Shown piece by piece: positions 16,665-25,367 of a DNA stretch of 64,000 nucleotides. The DNA is taken from the NCBI RefSeq assembly GCF_013624435.2, contig NZ_CP061768.1, positions 682,001 through 746,000 of the forward strand. The letters run 5' to 3'. A program made the translations under genes and the position numbers. Position 1 is the stretch's first letter. Every line of letters starts with the position of its first letter. Below the pieces are notes generated by a model. That model was not told the DNA's origin and did not search any database. It was given only the letters and a program-made list of their open reading frames with translations. This stretch comes from Nocardioides campestrisoli (GTDB taxonomy: Bacteria > Actinomycetota > Actinomycetes > Propionibacteriales > Nocardioidaceae).

Positions 16665-17672
16665 GTGGCGGTGCAGGGACGGGTCGGGTACGTCGTACCG
16701 GTCGACGCGGTGACCCCGCGGGAGGCGGTGGACCTCGCGGTGCTCGCCGAGCACGCGGGCTTCTCCGGCACCATGGCCGCCGACACCTTCCAGCCGTGGC
16801 TGCCCAGCCTCGGCCAGGCGCCGCACGTGTGGTCGCTGCTGGGGGCGCTCGCCGAGCACACCACCGGCGACTTCGGGGTCGGGATGGCCGCGGCCGGCGG
16901 GCGGATGCACCCGGCCGCGCTGGCCCAGGCCTCTGCCACCCTCGGCGCCCTGCACCCCGGACGGCACTGGGTCTCGCTGGGGGTCGGCGAGGCGCTGCAC
17001 GAGCACGTGACCGGCGACTACTGGCCCGAGCCGCCGCAGCGGGTGGCGCGGCTGTTCGAGGCGGTCGACCTGGTCAAGCGGCTCTACGCCGGCTCGGCCG
17101 CGGGGCGCGAGGTCCGCCACGACGGCACGCACTTCCGGATGGAGTCGACCCGGCTGTGGACGCTGCCCGACCGGCCGCCGTCGGTCCTGGTCGCCACCAG
17201 CGGCCCGCACACCGCGCGCCGCGCCGGGCGCAGCGCCGACGGGCTGCTGGCCGTGGCGGTCCGGCCCGCGCAGGCCGAGCTGCTGCTGGACCGGTTCCGC
17301 GAGGGTGCCCGGGAGGCGGGCAAGGACCCGGCCCGGATGCCCGCCTGGCTGCACCTCAACCTGAGCTGGGCGCCCACCGAGGAGCAGGCGATGCGCCAGG
17401 TCGCCGAGCGCTACCCGATGGCCGCGATGCGGTTCGCCCGCGGCGACCTGCGCTCCCCGCAGGTGGTGGAGCAGATCGCCCGGCTGGTGCGCGCCGAGGA
17501 CTTCGCCGGCCGGCTCCCGGTCAGCGCCGACCCGGCCGTGCACCTGGCCGAGATCCGCGCCTACCTGGAGCTCGGCTACGACCGGGTCTTCCTGCACGCC
17601 GTGGGGCCCGACCACGCGGCGTTCCTGCAGGCCTTCGGCCGGGACGTGCTGCCGTCGCTGCGGGACGGGTGA
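16665..17672 (+). CDS. F420-dependent glucose-6-phosphate-dehydrogenase-like (luciferase-like) enzyme
   Basis: A 335-residue member of the luciferase-like flavin/F420 superfamily. GYVVPVDAVTPREAVDLAVLAEHAGF, DTFQPWLPSLGQAPHVWSLLGAL, RMHPAALAQASATLGALHPGRHWVSLG and GEALHEHVTGDYW (shown in short parts) follow the pattern of F420-dependent glucose-6-phosphate dehydrogenase and its TIGR03557 relatives, which make reduced F420. True Fgd has conserved residues I cannot verify here, so another alcohol or sugar substrate is possible. I chose GTG 16665 because AGGGAGG sits 7 nt upstream; GTG 16632 is upstream and in frame. It directly follows the F420-0 cassette, consistent with import followed by reduction. 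Confidence 0.75.
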   Translation: MAVQGRVGYVVPVDAVTPREAVDLAVLAEHAGFSGTMAADTFQPWLPSLGQAPHVWSLLGALAEHTTGDFGVGMAAAGGRMHPAALAQASATLGALHPGRHWVSLGVGEALHEHVTGDYWPEPPQRVARLFEAVDLVKRLYAGSAAGREVRHDGTHFRMESTRLWTLPDRPPSVLVATSGPHTARRAGRSADGLLAVAVRPAQAELLLDRFREGAREAGKDPARMPAWLHLNLSWAPTEEQAMRQVAERYPMAAMRFARGDLRSPQVVEQIARLVRAEDFAGRLPVSADPAVHLAEIRAYLELGYDRVFLHAVGPDHAAFLQAFGRDVLPSLRDG

Positions 17673-17727
17673 GGTCTCCTCACGGGTACGCGGGCGCGAT
17701 GCCCCGGTGCCTGAGAGGATCGGCGGC

Positions 17728-18390
17728 ATGGAGTTCTCCGACGCCCTCGACGCCCGCTTCAGCTGCCGCGGCTTCCGCGCCGAGGAGGTGCCGGACGAGA
17801 CCCTCGCGCAGCTCTTCGCCCTGGCCCAGCGGACCCCCTCGTGGTGCAACACCCAGCCCTGGCAGGTGCACCTGGTCTCGGGCCCGGCGATCAAGCGGTT
17901 CTCCACCGAGCTGACCGAGCACGTGCTGGCCCACCCGCAGAGCGCCGACCTGGAGATGCCGTCCGGCTACACCGGGGTCTACGCCGAGCGGCGCCGGGAG
18001 TCCGGCTACGGGCTCTACGAGGCCGTCGGCGTGGCCCGCGACGACAAGCTCGCCCGTGGCGCGCAGGCGCTGCTCAACTACACCTTCTTCGGCGCCCCGC
18101 ACGTCGCGGTGATCACCACCGACCGGGAGCAGGGGACGTACGGCGCGATCGACTGCGGCGGCTACGTCGCCACCCTGACCCACGCGGCGACGTCGCTGGG
18201 TCTCGGGTCGATCGCCCAGGCCGCGATCGCGATGTACTCCGACAAGGTGCGCGACTTCCTCCACCTGCCCGAGGACCGACTGGTGGTCTGCGCGGTCTCC
18301 CTCGGGTACGTCGATCCCGAGCACCCGGCGAACGGGTTCCGCACCTCGCGGGCGCAGGTCGACGACGTCGTCGTGCACGTGCGCGACTGA
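17728..18390 (+). CDS. Nitroreductase family protein
   Basis: A 220-residue FMN-dependent nitroreductase fold. Seen: DALDARFSCRGF (FMN phosphate contact, the usual RRS position reads RFS), AQRTPSWCNTQPWQVHLVSG (FMN and active-site loop), AAIDCGGYVATL-like segment GAIDCGGYVATLTHAATSLG, and a C-terminal VVCAVSLGYVDPEHPAN. These enzymes reduce nitro, quinone or enone compounds with NAD(P)H. ATG 17728 has GAGAGG upstream; GTG 17707 in frame is less likely. It follows the F420 enzyme by 55 bp but has no evident link to it. Confidence 0.88.
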   Translation: MEFSDALDARFSCRGFRAEEVPDETLAQLFALAQRTPSWCNTQPWQVHLVSGPAIKRFSTELTEHVLAHPQSADLEMPSGYTGVYAERRRESGYGLYEAVGVARDDKLARGAQALLNYTFFGAPHVAVITTDREQGTYGAIDCGGYVATLTHAATSLGLGSIAQAAIAMYSDKVRDFLHLPEDRLVVCAVSLGYVDPEHPANGFRTSRAQVDDVVVHVRD

Positions 18391-18415
18391 CCGGACCCGG
18401 TGCCGGTGCCGGTGC

Positions 18416-20065
18416 TCAGCTGGCCCGGGGACCCACCATGGTGCCGAGCAGCCGCGGCCGGCCGTCGGTAGGCAGGTGGATCGCGGCGGTGACGACGAAC
18501 GTCTGGTAGACGGCGTCGCCGTCGGTGCCGTTGAGGTCGGCGTAGCCGTCGTTCCACGTCAGCGTGATGCCGAGCGGAGGAGTGGTGGTCTGGCGGAGGT
18601 CGGAGATCGCGATCGCGAGGTAGCCGTCCGCTGTCTCCACCACCCGCAGCCGCTGGTTGGGGTCGAGATAAGGCCGGGCCTCCAGGGACAGCGCACCCTT
18701 GTCAGCGGGGGAGGTCTTGAGGTACGCAGCCCGGGTCTGCTTGGTCTCCCGGTCGACCCGAATACCCTTTACCTGGCCGGTGCGCCACCATCCGTCCAGG
18801 TGGTCGGCGGCCAGCTGGGCAGCGCGGATCACCCGAGTCGGCACCGGTCCAGGTGCTTCGGTGGGCTCCGGCAGGTCGGCGAAGGCCCCGACGCCAGCGA
18901 CCATCCACGGTTCGACGACGGACTCACGGGTCACCAGCAGCAGGCTGCGGCGCTCCTTGGCGCCCTTGACGTCGTCGGTCGTGTCGTCGGGGGGCAGGAG
19001 GTCCAGCGCGGCCCACATCGGGTAGGTCTCGAAAGCCGGAGCGAACAGCCGGTCGCCGGGCACGGTCGGGTCGGTCGATCCCTTCCAGCCGTGCTTCTCG
19101 ATCGCCGCCGAAGCGACGTTGCGCTGGGCGACCCGCAGGTGGGGGCCGGTGAAGACCTTCCGGAAGCCGGAGTCGTCGTACTTCGGCGGGCGGACCTTCT
19201 TGTTCGCCCGCGCGAGCCGGCGGTCGAGGTCGGCCATCAGGTCGGGGAGCTGCTCGGGGGTCAGCGCCGGCCTCTCGGCCGTCCCGACCGAGACTGCCGC
19301 GGGGAGGGTGCAGCCCGAGGCGAGCAGCCCCAGGCCCAGGAGCGGCGCCACCAGACGCAGCGTCGGACGGGGTCGCGCGGAGGTCCGGACGCGCAGCGTC
19401 GTACCCGGAGGGCTGGCACGGCCCGCGGACACCACCGGCCGGTCGGGTCCCGGGGAGTGCTGCTCGGCCGGTGCCCCCGGACCTGCCGGACGCCGACGAC
19501 GCCGGCGGCGGAGCAGGAGCAGGACCACGAGGAGCGCCAGGCCCGAGGTCGCGGCCGCCAGGCTGCCCGCGAAGAGGCCGTCCACCCGGGCGCCCAGGGA
19601 GAGCGTCATCGCCGCCTCGGGGTCGAGCGGGGTGGCCACCACCGCCACCGGGTCCCCGGTGAGCGGCAGCGCCAGCAGCTGCGGGCCGTCGCCGTGGGTC
19701 GACTCGGTCCACAGGTCCAGGGCGACCGGGTCGGGCAGGGGCTCGTCGGAGCCCTCGGCCCGGCGGGTGAGCAGCGTGTTCGACCGGACCCCGGTGATCT
19801 CGGTGCGCGCCACGTCGGAGACCAGGTCGTCGACGTCCACCCGGTGCCCGGCGCCGACGAAGACCCCGCCCGGTGCCTCGGCCTCGGCGACCAGGGTCAC
19901 GTCGGTGAAGGCGGTGAGCCTGGGGTGCGTGACCACGGGACCCGCCGCGTCGTCGGCCTCCAGGGCCAGGGTGTCGTCCGGCCCGACCAGGACGGCGGCG
20001 AGCACGCCGCCGATCAGCAGCAGTGAGCCGAACAGGAACACAGCAGCGCGAAGCAGCAGTCGCAT
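18416..20065 (-). CDS. Envelope protein with two membrane spans and an internal lipobox (paralogue)
   Basis: A 549-residue paralogue of the gene at 5061-6908. Order: N-terminal span (about 5-27), VGPDDTLALEA, outer domain (30-160), second span with LFAGSLAAATSGLALLVVLL (about 164-185), an Arg block, a Pro/Gly linker, then LRLVAPLLGLGLLASGC, a perfect lipobox ending at Cys252, and a C-terminal domain with AFETYPMWAALDLLPPDD and LLLVTRESVVEPWMVAGVG. As in the paralogue, the lipobox is inside the protein. If cut by signal peptidase II it would give a membrane protein and a separate lipoprotein. ATG 20065 is preceded by GAGAGGG at a somewhat long distance. Function unknown. Confidence 0.75.
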   Translation of the reverse strand: MRLLLRAAVFLFGSLLLIGGVLAAVLVGPDDTLALEADDAAGPVVTHPRLTAFTDVTLVAEAEAPGGVFVGAGHRVDVDDLVSDVARTEITGVRSNTLLTRRAEGSDEPLPDPVALDLWTESTHGDGPQLLALPLTGDPVAVVATPLDPEAAMTLSLGARVDGLFAGSLAAATSGLALLVVLLLLRRRRRRRPAGPGAPAEQHSPGPDRPVVSAGRASPPGTTLRVRTSARPRPTLRLVAPLLGLGLLASGCTLPAAVSVGTAERPALTPEQLPDLMADLDRRLARANKKVRPPKYDDSGFRKVFTGPHLRVAQRNVASAAIEKHGWKGSTDPTVPGDRLFAPAFETYPMWAALDLLPPDDTTDDVKGAKERRSLLLVTRESVVEPWMVAGVGAFADLPEPTEAPGPVPTRVIRAAQLAADHLDGWWRTGQVKGIRVDRETKQTRAAYLKTSPADKGALSLEARPYLDPNQRLRVVETADGYLAIAISDLRQTTTPPLGITLTWNDGYADLNGTDGDAVYQTFVVTAAIHLPTDGRPRLLGTMVGPRAS

Positions 20066-20335
20066 GACGTGGTCGATCCCTCTCGTGAGTCCCCCGTGGA
20101 CGAGCACGCGGCCCTGGGGCCGCGACCCGGACGCTAGCGGGATCGGCCGGGAACGGGGACGCCCCGTCCACAGACCAGTCGGCGGACTCGGCTGGTCCGG
20201 GCCTGTCCGCCTGGGAGTCGCGTGGGGGTGTGTCCGACCTCACCCTCCCGCCCTCGTGGGCGGACCGGGTGCGAGGATGAAAGCCCCCTGACCCAGACGC
20301 GCGTCGTGGCGCGCGCACCTACCGAGCGAGGCGCC
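20066..20335. other. Divergent intergenic region before npdG copy 1
   Basis: It contains the leftward promoter of the envelope gene (-10 at 20136-20131) and, on the right, the leader of npdG copy 1. A short inverted repeat CGGCCC-TGG-GGCCG lies at about 20109-20122. No small gene is convincing here; the frame that runs into npdG from 20222 has no typical start. Confidence 0.45.
20131..20136 (-). promoter_or_regulatory. -10 element shared with the paralogous envelope gene
   Basis: Minus-strand TAGCGT in CCGCTAGCGT, 66 bp upstream of ATG 20065, exactly as at 6974-6979 for the paralogue. Confidence 0.45.
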
Positions 20336-21025
20336 TTGACCGAGAACGCGGCCACCCCCAGCAGCAGCCTGTCCGACCTGACGATCGCGATCCTGGGTGG
20401 GACCGGGCCGCAGGGGCGTGGTCTGGCGCGTCGGTTCGCGCAGGCCGGGCTGACGGTGGTGCTGGGCAGCCGGGCGGCGGAGAAGGCGCAGGCCGCGGCG
20501 GCCGAGCTCGCGGAGGCGACCGGTGGTGCGGTGACCGGGGCGGCGAACGCGGACGCCGCGGCGGCCGGTGACGTGGTGCTGGTGGTGGTGCCGTGGGACG
20601 GTCACGGCGAGCTGTTGCGTGACTTGAAGCCGCACCTGGACGGCAAGGTCGTGGTCGACTGCGTGAACCCGTTGGGGTTCGACAAGCAGGGTCCGTTCGC
20701 GTTGAAGGTGGAGGAGGGGTCGGCGACCGAGCAGGCGGCGGCGATCCTGACCGACTCCACGGTGGTGGGTGCGTTCCACAACGTCTCGGCGGTGCTGTTG
20801 GAGGACCCGGAGGTCGCCTCGATCGACACCGACGTGCTGGTGCTGGGCGATGAGCGGGAGGCGACCGACCTGGTGCAGGCGTTGGCGGACTCGGTGCCCG
20901 GGATGCGCGGGGTGTACGCGGGTCGGCGGCGCAATGCGCACCAGGTGGAGGCGTTGACGGCGAACCTGATCGCGATGAACCGTCGGTACAAGGCGCACGC
21001 CGGGGTGCGGATCACCGACGTGTGA
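20336..21025 (+). CDS. npdG: F420-dependent NADP+ oxidoreductase (NADPH:F420 reductase), copy 1
   Basis: A 229-residue Rossmann protein that exchanges hydride between NADP(H) and coenzyme F420. The nucleotide-binding GGTGPQGRGLARRFAQAG, VVLGSRAAEKA, VLVVVPWDGHGELL, VVDCVNPLGF and AFHNVSAVLLEDP are those of the NpdG/Fno family (TIGR01915). I place the start at TTG 20336, preceded by GCGAGG, giving the N-terminus MTENAATPSSSLSDL; upstream in-frame GTGs are possible. From base 20389 to the stop codon it is almost identical to the gene at 58199-58882. It uses Leu TTG and Gly GGT far more than its neighbours, a sign of different origin. It lies just outside the KstR2-type cluster. Confidence 0.9.
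   Translation: MTENAATPSSSLSDLTIAILGGTGPQGRGLARRFAQAGLTVVLGSRAAEKAQAAAAELAEATGGAVTGAANADAAAAGDVVLVVVPWDGHGELLRDLKPHLDGKVVVDCVNPLGFDKQGPFALKVEEGSATEQAAAILTDSTVVGAFHNVSAVLLEDPEVASIDTDVLVLGDEREATDLVQALADSVPGMRGVYAGRRRNAHQVEALTANLIAMNRRYKAHAGVRITDV
20389..21025. repeat. Left copy of a 637-bp direct repeat (npdG body)
   Basis: Bases 20389-21025 equal 58246-58882 except at 20908/58765 (C/G) and 20983/58840 (T/G), both silent in Arg codons. There are no gaps. Similarity stops abruptly upstream and at the stop codon. Both copies point the same way and enclose the 37-kb catabolic cluster. Confidence 0.97.
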
Positions 21026-21055
21026 GCCTCACCGGAGCACCTCGGTGAGGCTCAC
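21022..21055. terminator. Bidirectional terminator hairpin
   Basis: Perfect 13-bp inverted repeat GTGAGCCTCACCG / CGGTGAGGCTCAC with an 8-nt loop, beginning in the npdG stop codon and ending 7 bp before the end of the convergent gene. No T-tract, as usual in GC-rich genomes. Confidence 0.85.
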
Positions 21056-21061
21056 CGTGGA

Positions 21062-21568
21062 TCAGAGAACGGCCCGCTGGTAGCGCTCGAACCGCTCGGG
21101 GACCGGCTGGGAGTCGCCTGTCTCGACCCCGGCGACCCGGACCCGGCGCTGCGCGATCCGCCACCGGTCGGCCTCGCGGACGAGCCGGTCCTCGTAGCGA
21201 CCCCAGACGTGCACGTGCTGACCGCCCGGGCCGGAGTCGTGGAAGGCGTAGACGTAGGTGATCGTCTCCGCGGTCTCCGCGTCGAGTGCGAGGAAGGTGG
21301 TGGTCGAGCAGTGGTGGTTCGTCGCGGCGTACTTCGCCAGCACCTCGCGGAAGAGGCCGTCCAAGGTCTTCCGGCCGGTGAAGACCCGGCCGTGGCCGTA
21401 GTCGAAGACCGCGTCCTCGGTGAAGATGCCGACCAGCGCGTCGACGTCGCAGGTGTCGACGTGGCGGCTGTACTCGTGGAGCGTGTCGGTGACCTGTTGA
21501 CGGGCCAGCAGCGTCTGCACCGCGACGGCCAGGTCGAGGTCGCCCGGGGCCTGCTCCGGGGTGGTCAT
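21062..21568 (-). CDS. SnoaL/NTF2-like protein
   Basis: A 168-residue single-domain protein of the NTF2-like fold. Seen: VQTLLARQQVTDTLHEYSRHVDTCDVDALVGIF (in parts), TEDAVFDYG, HHCSTTTFLALD and RWRIAQRRVRV, typical of the SnoaL-like group with a conserved Tyr/His/Asp pocket. Members are ketosteroid-isomerase-like isomerases, dehydratases, or partner subunits; which one applies here cannot be read. ATG 21568 overlaps the stop of the luciferase-like gene (ATGA), so it is the last gene of the leftward operon controlled from KstR2 box A. Confidence 0.75.
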   Translation of the reverse strand: MTTPEQAPGDLDLAVAVQTLLARQQVTDTLHEYSRHVDTCDVDALVGIFTEDAVFDYGHGRVFTGRKTLDGLFREVLAKYAATNHHCSTTTFLALDAETAETITYVYAFHDSGPGGQHVHVWGRYEDRLVREADRWRIAQRRVRVAGVETGDSQPVPERFERYQRAVL

Positions 21569-22587
21569 GCCTGCTCCTTGCCGAAGGCGGCGAGGATCTC
21601 GCCGAGCCGGTCCGGGTCCTGGACCGGCCACTCGTAGTAGGAGGAGATCCGGTCCAGGCGGCCGCCGAACCGCTCGTGCGCCAGCCGAGGCATCTCCTCG
21701 GGGGTGCCGACCAGGGCGATGTGGTGCAGCAGCGCGTCGTCGATCCGCTCGCCCATCTCCGCCCAGCGGCCCTCGCGCGACATCGTCTGCAGCTCCGGCT
21801 GGAGGTCGCCGTACCCGACCGTCTCGAGCACCTTGCGGTAGGCGGGAGTGGAGGCGTAGAAGGCGATCTGCTCCTTGGTCGTGCGGCTCGCGGTGGCGAT
21901 CTCCTCCTCGGTGTCGCCCATCGCCATGAAGATCGGGCAGTAGAGCTCGAGGGCCGAGCGCTCGCGCCCCGACGCCGCCAGCCCGCGCTCGACGGCCGGG
22001 AGGGTGACCTCGTCGAGGTAGGCCTGGGTGGTCATGCCGTGCAGCAGCAGCCCGTCGCAGAGCTCGCCGCCGAGCTCGGTCATCTTCGCCCCGACGGCGG
22101 CGATCATCGTCGGCACCCGGTGCTCGTGGTGGTGCGGGGTGAAGACCGGCGTCATCAGGGTGTGGGAGTAGTACTCGCCCTCGTAGGACAGCCGGCCGCC
22201 GGTGCGCCACGCCTCGAAGATGGCGTCCAGGGCCAGCAGGAAGTCGCGCATCCGGGCCACCGGACGACCGCCCCACGGCATGGAGAACCGGCGCTCCACG
22301 TGCGCCTGGACCTGGCTGCCCAGACCGAGCACGAAGCGTCCGTCCGAGGCGCCGGCCAGGTCCCAGGCCTGGTAGGCCACCGACATCGGGTTGCGCGCGA
22401 ACGCGACCGCGATCGCGGTGCCGACGCTGACCCGCTCCGTGGACAGCAGCGCCGCCTGCGACTGCAGGAAGGCGTCGGTGACGGACTCGCTGGCCCACAC
22501 CCCGTCGTACCCGAGCCCCTCGGCCTGCGCGGCCAGCGGGCCGCACGCGGCGGCGGAGGATCCGATCATGCCCTTGTCGATCTTCAT
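21565..22587 (-). CDS. Luciferase-like F420-dependent oxidoreductase
   Basis: A 340-residue luciferase-like enzyme. It begins MKIDKGMIGSSAAACGPLAA and shows AEGLGYDGVWASESVTDAFL, GTAIAVAFARNPMSVAYQAW, GRFVLGLGSQVQAHVERRF and VPTMIAAVGAKMTELGGEL. The pattern RNPM.VAYQAWDLA and GSQV..H.ERRF fits the MSMEG_2256-type family (TIGR03617), predicted to use F420. The two neighbours are a SnoaL-like protein and an acyl-CoA dehydrogenase, all overlapping by ATGA, so it likely oxidises or reduces a CoA-bound or free acid intermediate. AAGGA precedes ATG 22587. Confidence 0.82.
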   Translation of the reverse strand: MKIDKGMIGSSAAACGPLAAQAEGLGYDGVWASESVTDAFLQSQAALLSTERVSVGTAIAVAFARNPMSVAYQAWDLAGASDGRFVLGLGSQVQAHVERRFSMPWGGRPVARMRDFLLALDAIFEAWRTGGRLSYEGEYYSHTLMTPVFTPHHHEHRVPTMIAAVGAKMTELGGELCDGLLLHGMTTQAYLDEVTLPAVERGLAASGRERSALELYCPIFMAMGDTEEEIATASRTTKEQIAFYASTPAYRKVLETVGYGDLQPELQTMSREGRWAEMGERIDDALLHHIALVGTPEEMPRLAHERFGGRLDRISSYYEWPVQDPDRLGEILAAFGKEQA

Positions 22588-23816
22588 CGTGCGTCCTTCG
22601 GGAGGTTGAGAACGCGCTCGCCGACCGCGTTCTTGAGGATCTCGTCGGTGCCCCCGCCGACCCGCAGGCCGGGGAGTCCGAGGGTGAGCTCGGACCAGGC
22701 GTAGGTGCCCCACTCGCCGGTGTCGGCCACGTGGGCGGCGCCGAGCAGGTCGGCCGCGACGTCGCTGACGTCGCGGAGCAGGTCGGTGGTGAGCAGCTTG
22801 CCGAGCGCCATCTCGGGCCCGGGGACTCCGTCGGCCAGCATCCGGTCCGTGGTCAGCCGGGCCGCCCAGGCGCGGATCGCGACGTCGGCGACCCGGTCGC
22901 GGACGCGGCTGTCGCCGGGGTCGCCCACGTGCCGGGCCAGGTCGACGAGCCGCTGGACCAGGGTGTCGTCCACCCCGACCTCACGGCCGATCGCACTCCG
23001 CTCGTGCAGCAGCGAGGTGACCACCACGGGCCAGCCGCCGTCGACCGGTCCGATCCGGTGGTCGTCGGGCACGTGCACCCCGGTCAGGAAGACCTCGTCG
23101 AAGGAGGCGCCGCCGGTGAGCTGGCGGATCGGCCGGACCTCGACGCCGGGGGCGCGCATGTCGACCAGGAACGTGGTGAGCCCGGCGTGCTTGGGGGCGG
23201 CGGGGTCGGTGCGGGCGATGCAGAGGCCGAGGTCGGCGAAGTGGGCGCCTGAGCTCCACACCTTCTGACCGTCCAGCCGCCAGCCGTCGCCGTCGCGGAC
23301 CGCGGTGGTCGACAGGCCGGCCAGGTCGGAGCCCGCGCCCGGCTCGGAGTAGAGCTGGCAGGCGATCAGCTCGGCGGAGCGCAGCCCCCGCAGGTAGCGC
23401 TCCTGGAGCTCGTCGGTGCCGTGCTCGAGCAGGGTGCGGCAGAGGATGGAGAGGCTGAAGCGCAGGTAGCCGTCGTCGGGCAGCTCGTAGCCGGCCTCGA
23501 CGTCCCGGGCCCAGCCCGCCGCCGCGGCGGGCAGCTCGCGTCCACCCCAGCGTGCGGGCCCGTCGAGCCAGGAGAGCCCGGCCGCCGCGAGGTCGCCGCG
23601 GTACGCGCGCAGGGCGGCGATCTCTTCCGCCTCGCCCTCCGAGCGCTCGGCGACCACCGAGACGCGGTCGTCGCCGTGGCCCCAGCGGGTGGGGCCCTCG
23701 TCGGCGCGGGGTGCAGCGTGCCGGGCGATGACCTCGGTGAGCTCGCCGAGCAGGGTGGCGGGGACGCCCTCGGGCAGTGCGGTGCCTGGGACGGCGGGGG
23801 CGGCCTGGGTGCTCAT
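22584..23816 (-). CDS. Acyl-CoA dehydrogenase, catalytic-type subunit
   Basis: A 410-residue acyl-CoA dehydrogenase with domains in normal order. FAD-binding middle part: QLYSEPGAGSDLAGLSTTAV and WRLDGQKVWSSGAHFADLGL. The canonical C-terminal Glu position reads VGGGTDEILKN (Gly), but SLLHERSAIG carries the alternative, isovaleryl-CoA-dehydrogenase-like Glu. It therefore looks like the catalytic chain of an alpha2beta2 dehydrogenase of the steroid-degradation kind; a non-catalytic partner could be the protein at 27344-28444. ATG 23816 has AGGAGG upstream. It is the first gene leftward from KstR2 box A. Confidence 0.88.
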   Translation of the reverse strand: MSTQAAPAVPGTALPEGVPATLLGELTEVIARHAAPRADEGPTRWGHGDDRVSVVAERSEGEAEEIAALRAYRGDLAAAGLSWLDGPARWGGRELPAAAAGWARDVEAGYELPDDGYLRFSLSILCRTLLEHGTDELQERYLRGLRSAELIACQLYSEPGAGSDLAGLSTTAVRDGDGWRLDGQKVWSSGAHFADLGLCIARTDPAAPKHAGLTTFLVDMRAPGVEVRPIRQLTGGASFDEVFLTGVHVPDDHRIGPVDGGWPVVVTSLLHERSAIGREVGVDDTLVQRLVDLARHVGDPGDSRVRDRVADVAIRAWAARLTTDRMLADGVPGPEMALGKLLTTDLLRDVSDVAADLLGAAHVADTGEWGTYAWSELTLGLPGLRVGGGTDEILKNAVGERVLNLPKDAR

Positions 23817-23880
23817 GGTCCTCCTGGCGGGACGGTCGTGTCCGGTTGCGGGGGCGGAAAGGAGGTGCTTAAGTTAGCAA

Positions 23881-23894
23881 AGCAAGTGCTTGAT
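23881..23894. promoter_or_regulatory. KstR2-type operator, box A (perfect)
   Basis: AGCAAGTGCTTGAT matches AnCAAGnnCTTGnT at all 10 fixed positions. It lies between two divergent operons (acyl-CoA dehydrogenase on the left, HMG-CoA-synthase-like fusion on the right) and could control both. A leftward -10 (TAACTT on the minus strand, 23876-23871) is next to it. Confidence 0.85.
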
Positions 23895-23945
23895 TGAAAT
23901 ACGTCGACGAGAAGTCGACGGATCACCTCGAAGATCGGAGGGCCC

Positions 23946-25367
23946 ATGGTCGGCATCCGCGGCTACGGCGTCTACGTGCCTGTGCATCGACTGGACCGCA
24001 AGCAGGTCGGAGCCGTCCTCGGCATCCGCGCGGCGCGGGGGGAACGCCCCGTCGCCTCCTACGACGAGGACACCACCACCCTGGGAGTCGCCGCGGTGCG
24101 GCGCGCCCTGGGGAACGTGCGTGCCCTGCACGGCGAGGCGGGCCCGGCGGGTGCGCTCTGGTTCGCCACCTCGCGCCCGGCCTACCTGGAGAAGTCCAAC
24201 GCGACCACCGTGCTCGCCGCCTCCGGTCTGCCCGCCAGCACTCCGGCGTACGACGTCTCGGGCGCCCTGCGCTGCGGCGCCGGGGCGCTGGCCGCCGCGC
24301 TGGCGCACGGCGACTCGGTCGCCGTGCTCTCCGACATGCGCATCGGTCTCTCCGCCTCCCCGGACGAGCTCGGCGGCGCCGATGTCGCGGCCGCGCTGGT
24401 CACCGGCGAGGACCCGGTGGCCGAGCTGGTCGCGAGTGCCTCGGTGAGCAGCGAGTTCCTCGACCGGTGGCGTGAGCCCGGCGACGTGCGCACCTACACC
24501 TGGGAGGAGCGCTTCGGCCAGGAGGAGCACGTCCCGGTCGCCGAGGAGGCGATCACCCGGGTCCTCGAGCAGGCCGGCGCCGACCGCGAGAGCGTGGCCC
24601 ACGTCGTGCTGAGCGGCCCGCACACCCGGGCGATCGGCGCGCTGCGCGGAAAGTTCGAGCCCGAGCAGGTCGCACTGGGCGGCTTCACCGGTCTCGGGTA
24701 CGCCGGCGTCGCGGACCCGGGTCTCCAGCTGGTCGCGGCCCTCGACGCCGCCGTCCCCGGCGACCTCGTGCTCGTGGTCTCCGTGGTCGACGGTGCGGAC
24801 GCCTTCCTCTTCCGGGCCACCGAGCGGCTCGCCGACCACCTGGCCTCGGGCCTGGCGGAGGCTGCGCACGGGACCCCGGTCAGCTATGGCGACTACCTGC
24901 TGTGGCGCGGGCTGCTGCCCCGTGAGCCGGCCCGTCGCCCGGACGTGAAGCCCCCGGTGCCGCCCGCCTCGCGCCGCTCCTCGGAGTGGAAGTTCGGCTT
25001 CGTCGCCGCCGGCTGCACCGCGTGCGGCTACCGGAACATGCCGCCGCGGCGGGTCTGCCTGAAGTGCTCGTCCCGGGACACCTTCGAGCCGGTGCCGATG
25101 GTGGAGGTGCCGGCGAGCATCGCCACCTTCACCACCGACTGGCTCTCGGAGTCGGTGCAGCTGCCCGCGACCGTGGTCTCGGTCGACTTCGAGGGCGGCG
25201 GTCGGTTCGAGTTCGAGATGACCGACGCCGTGGGTGTGAGCCCGGCGATCGGGGACGGCGTCGAGCCGACCTTCCGGGTGGCCAGTGTCGCCGGGAACAA
25301 GGTGCGCAACTACGTGTGGAAGGTGCGGCCCTCGGGTGCCGCGTCGGCCCAGGAGGAGGAGAACTGA
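23946..25367 (+). CDS. HMG-CoA-synthase-like protein fused to a DUF35 zinc-ribbon/OB domain
   Basis: A 473-residue fusion. Residues 1-330 are a thiolase-fold condensing enzyme of the HMG-CoA synthase type: Glu82 in YLEKSNA, Cys110 in SGALRCGAGAL and His226 in LSGPHTRA sit where the catalytic Glu, Cys and His of HMG-CoA synthase sit. Residues about 350-470 are a DUF35 domain with a zinc ribbon (Cys357, 360, 371, 374) and OB fold. The next gene is a thiolase, the same three parts that form the archaeal thiolase/HMG-CoA-synthase/DUF35 complex. In this catabolic setting it may make or cleave a branched 3-hydroxyacyl-CoA. It is directly downstream of KstR2 box A. Confidence 0.8.
   Translation: MVGIRGYGVYVPVHRLDRKQVGAVLGIRAARGERPVASYDEDTTTLGVAAVRRALGNVRALHGEAGPAGALWFATSRPAYLEKSNATTVLAASGLPASTPAYDVSGALRCGAGALAAALAHGDSVAVLSDMRIGLSASPDELGGADVAAALVTGEDPVAELVASASVSSEFLDRWREPGDVRTYTWEERFGQEEHVPVAEEAITRVLEQAGADRESVAHVVLSGPHTRAIGALRGKFEPEQVALGGFTGLGYAGVADPGLQLVAALDAAVPGDLVLVVSVVDGADAFLFRATERLADHLASGLAEAAHGTPVSYGDYLLWRGLLPREPARRPDVKPPVPPASRRSSEWKFGFVAAGCTACGYRNMPPRRVCLKCSSRDTFEPVPMVEVPASIATFTTDWLSESVQLPATVVSVDFEGGGRFEFEMTDAVGVSPAIGDGVEPTFRVASVAGNKVRNYVWKVRPSGAASAQEEEN

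Noticed and set aside
20389..21025. npdG repeat as an insertion sequence or transposon end
   Set aside because: No transposase, terminal inverted repeats or target duplications flank either copy; the repeated unit is a gene body.
23881..23894. KstR (not KstR2) operator
   Set aside because: The KstR motif centres on AACnnGTT, which is not present; CAAGnnCTTG is the KstR2 form.
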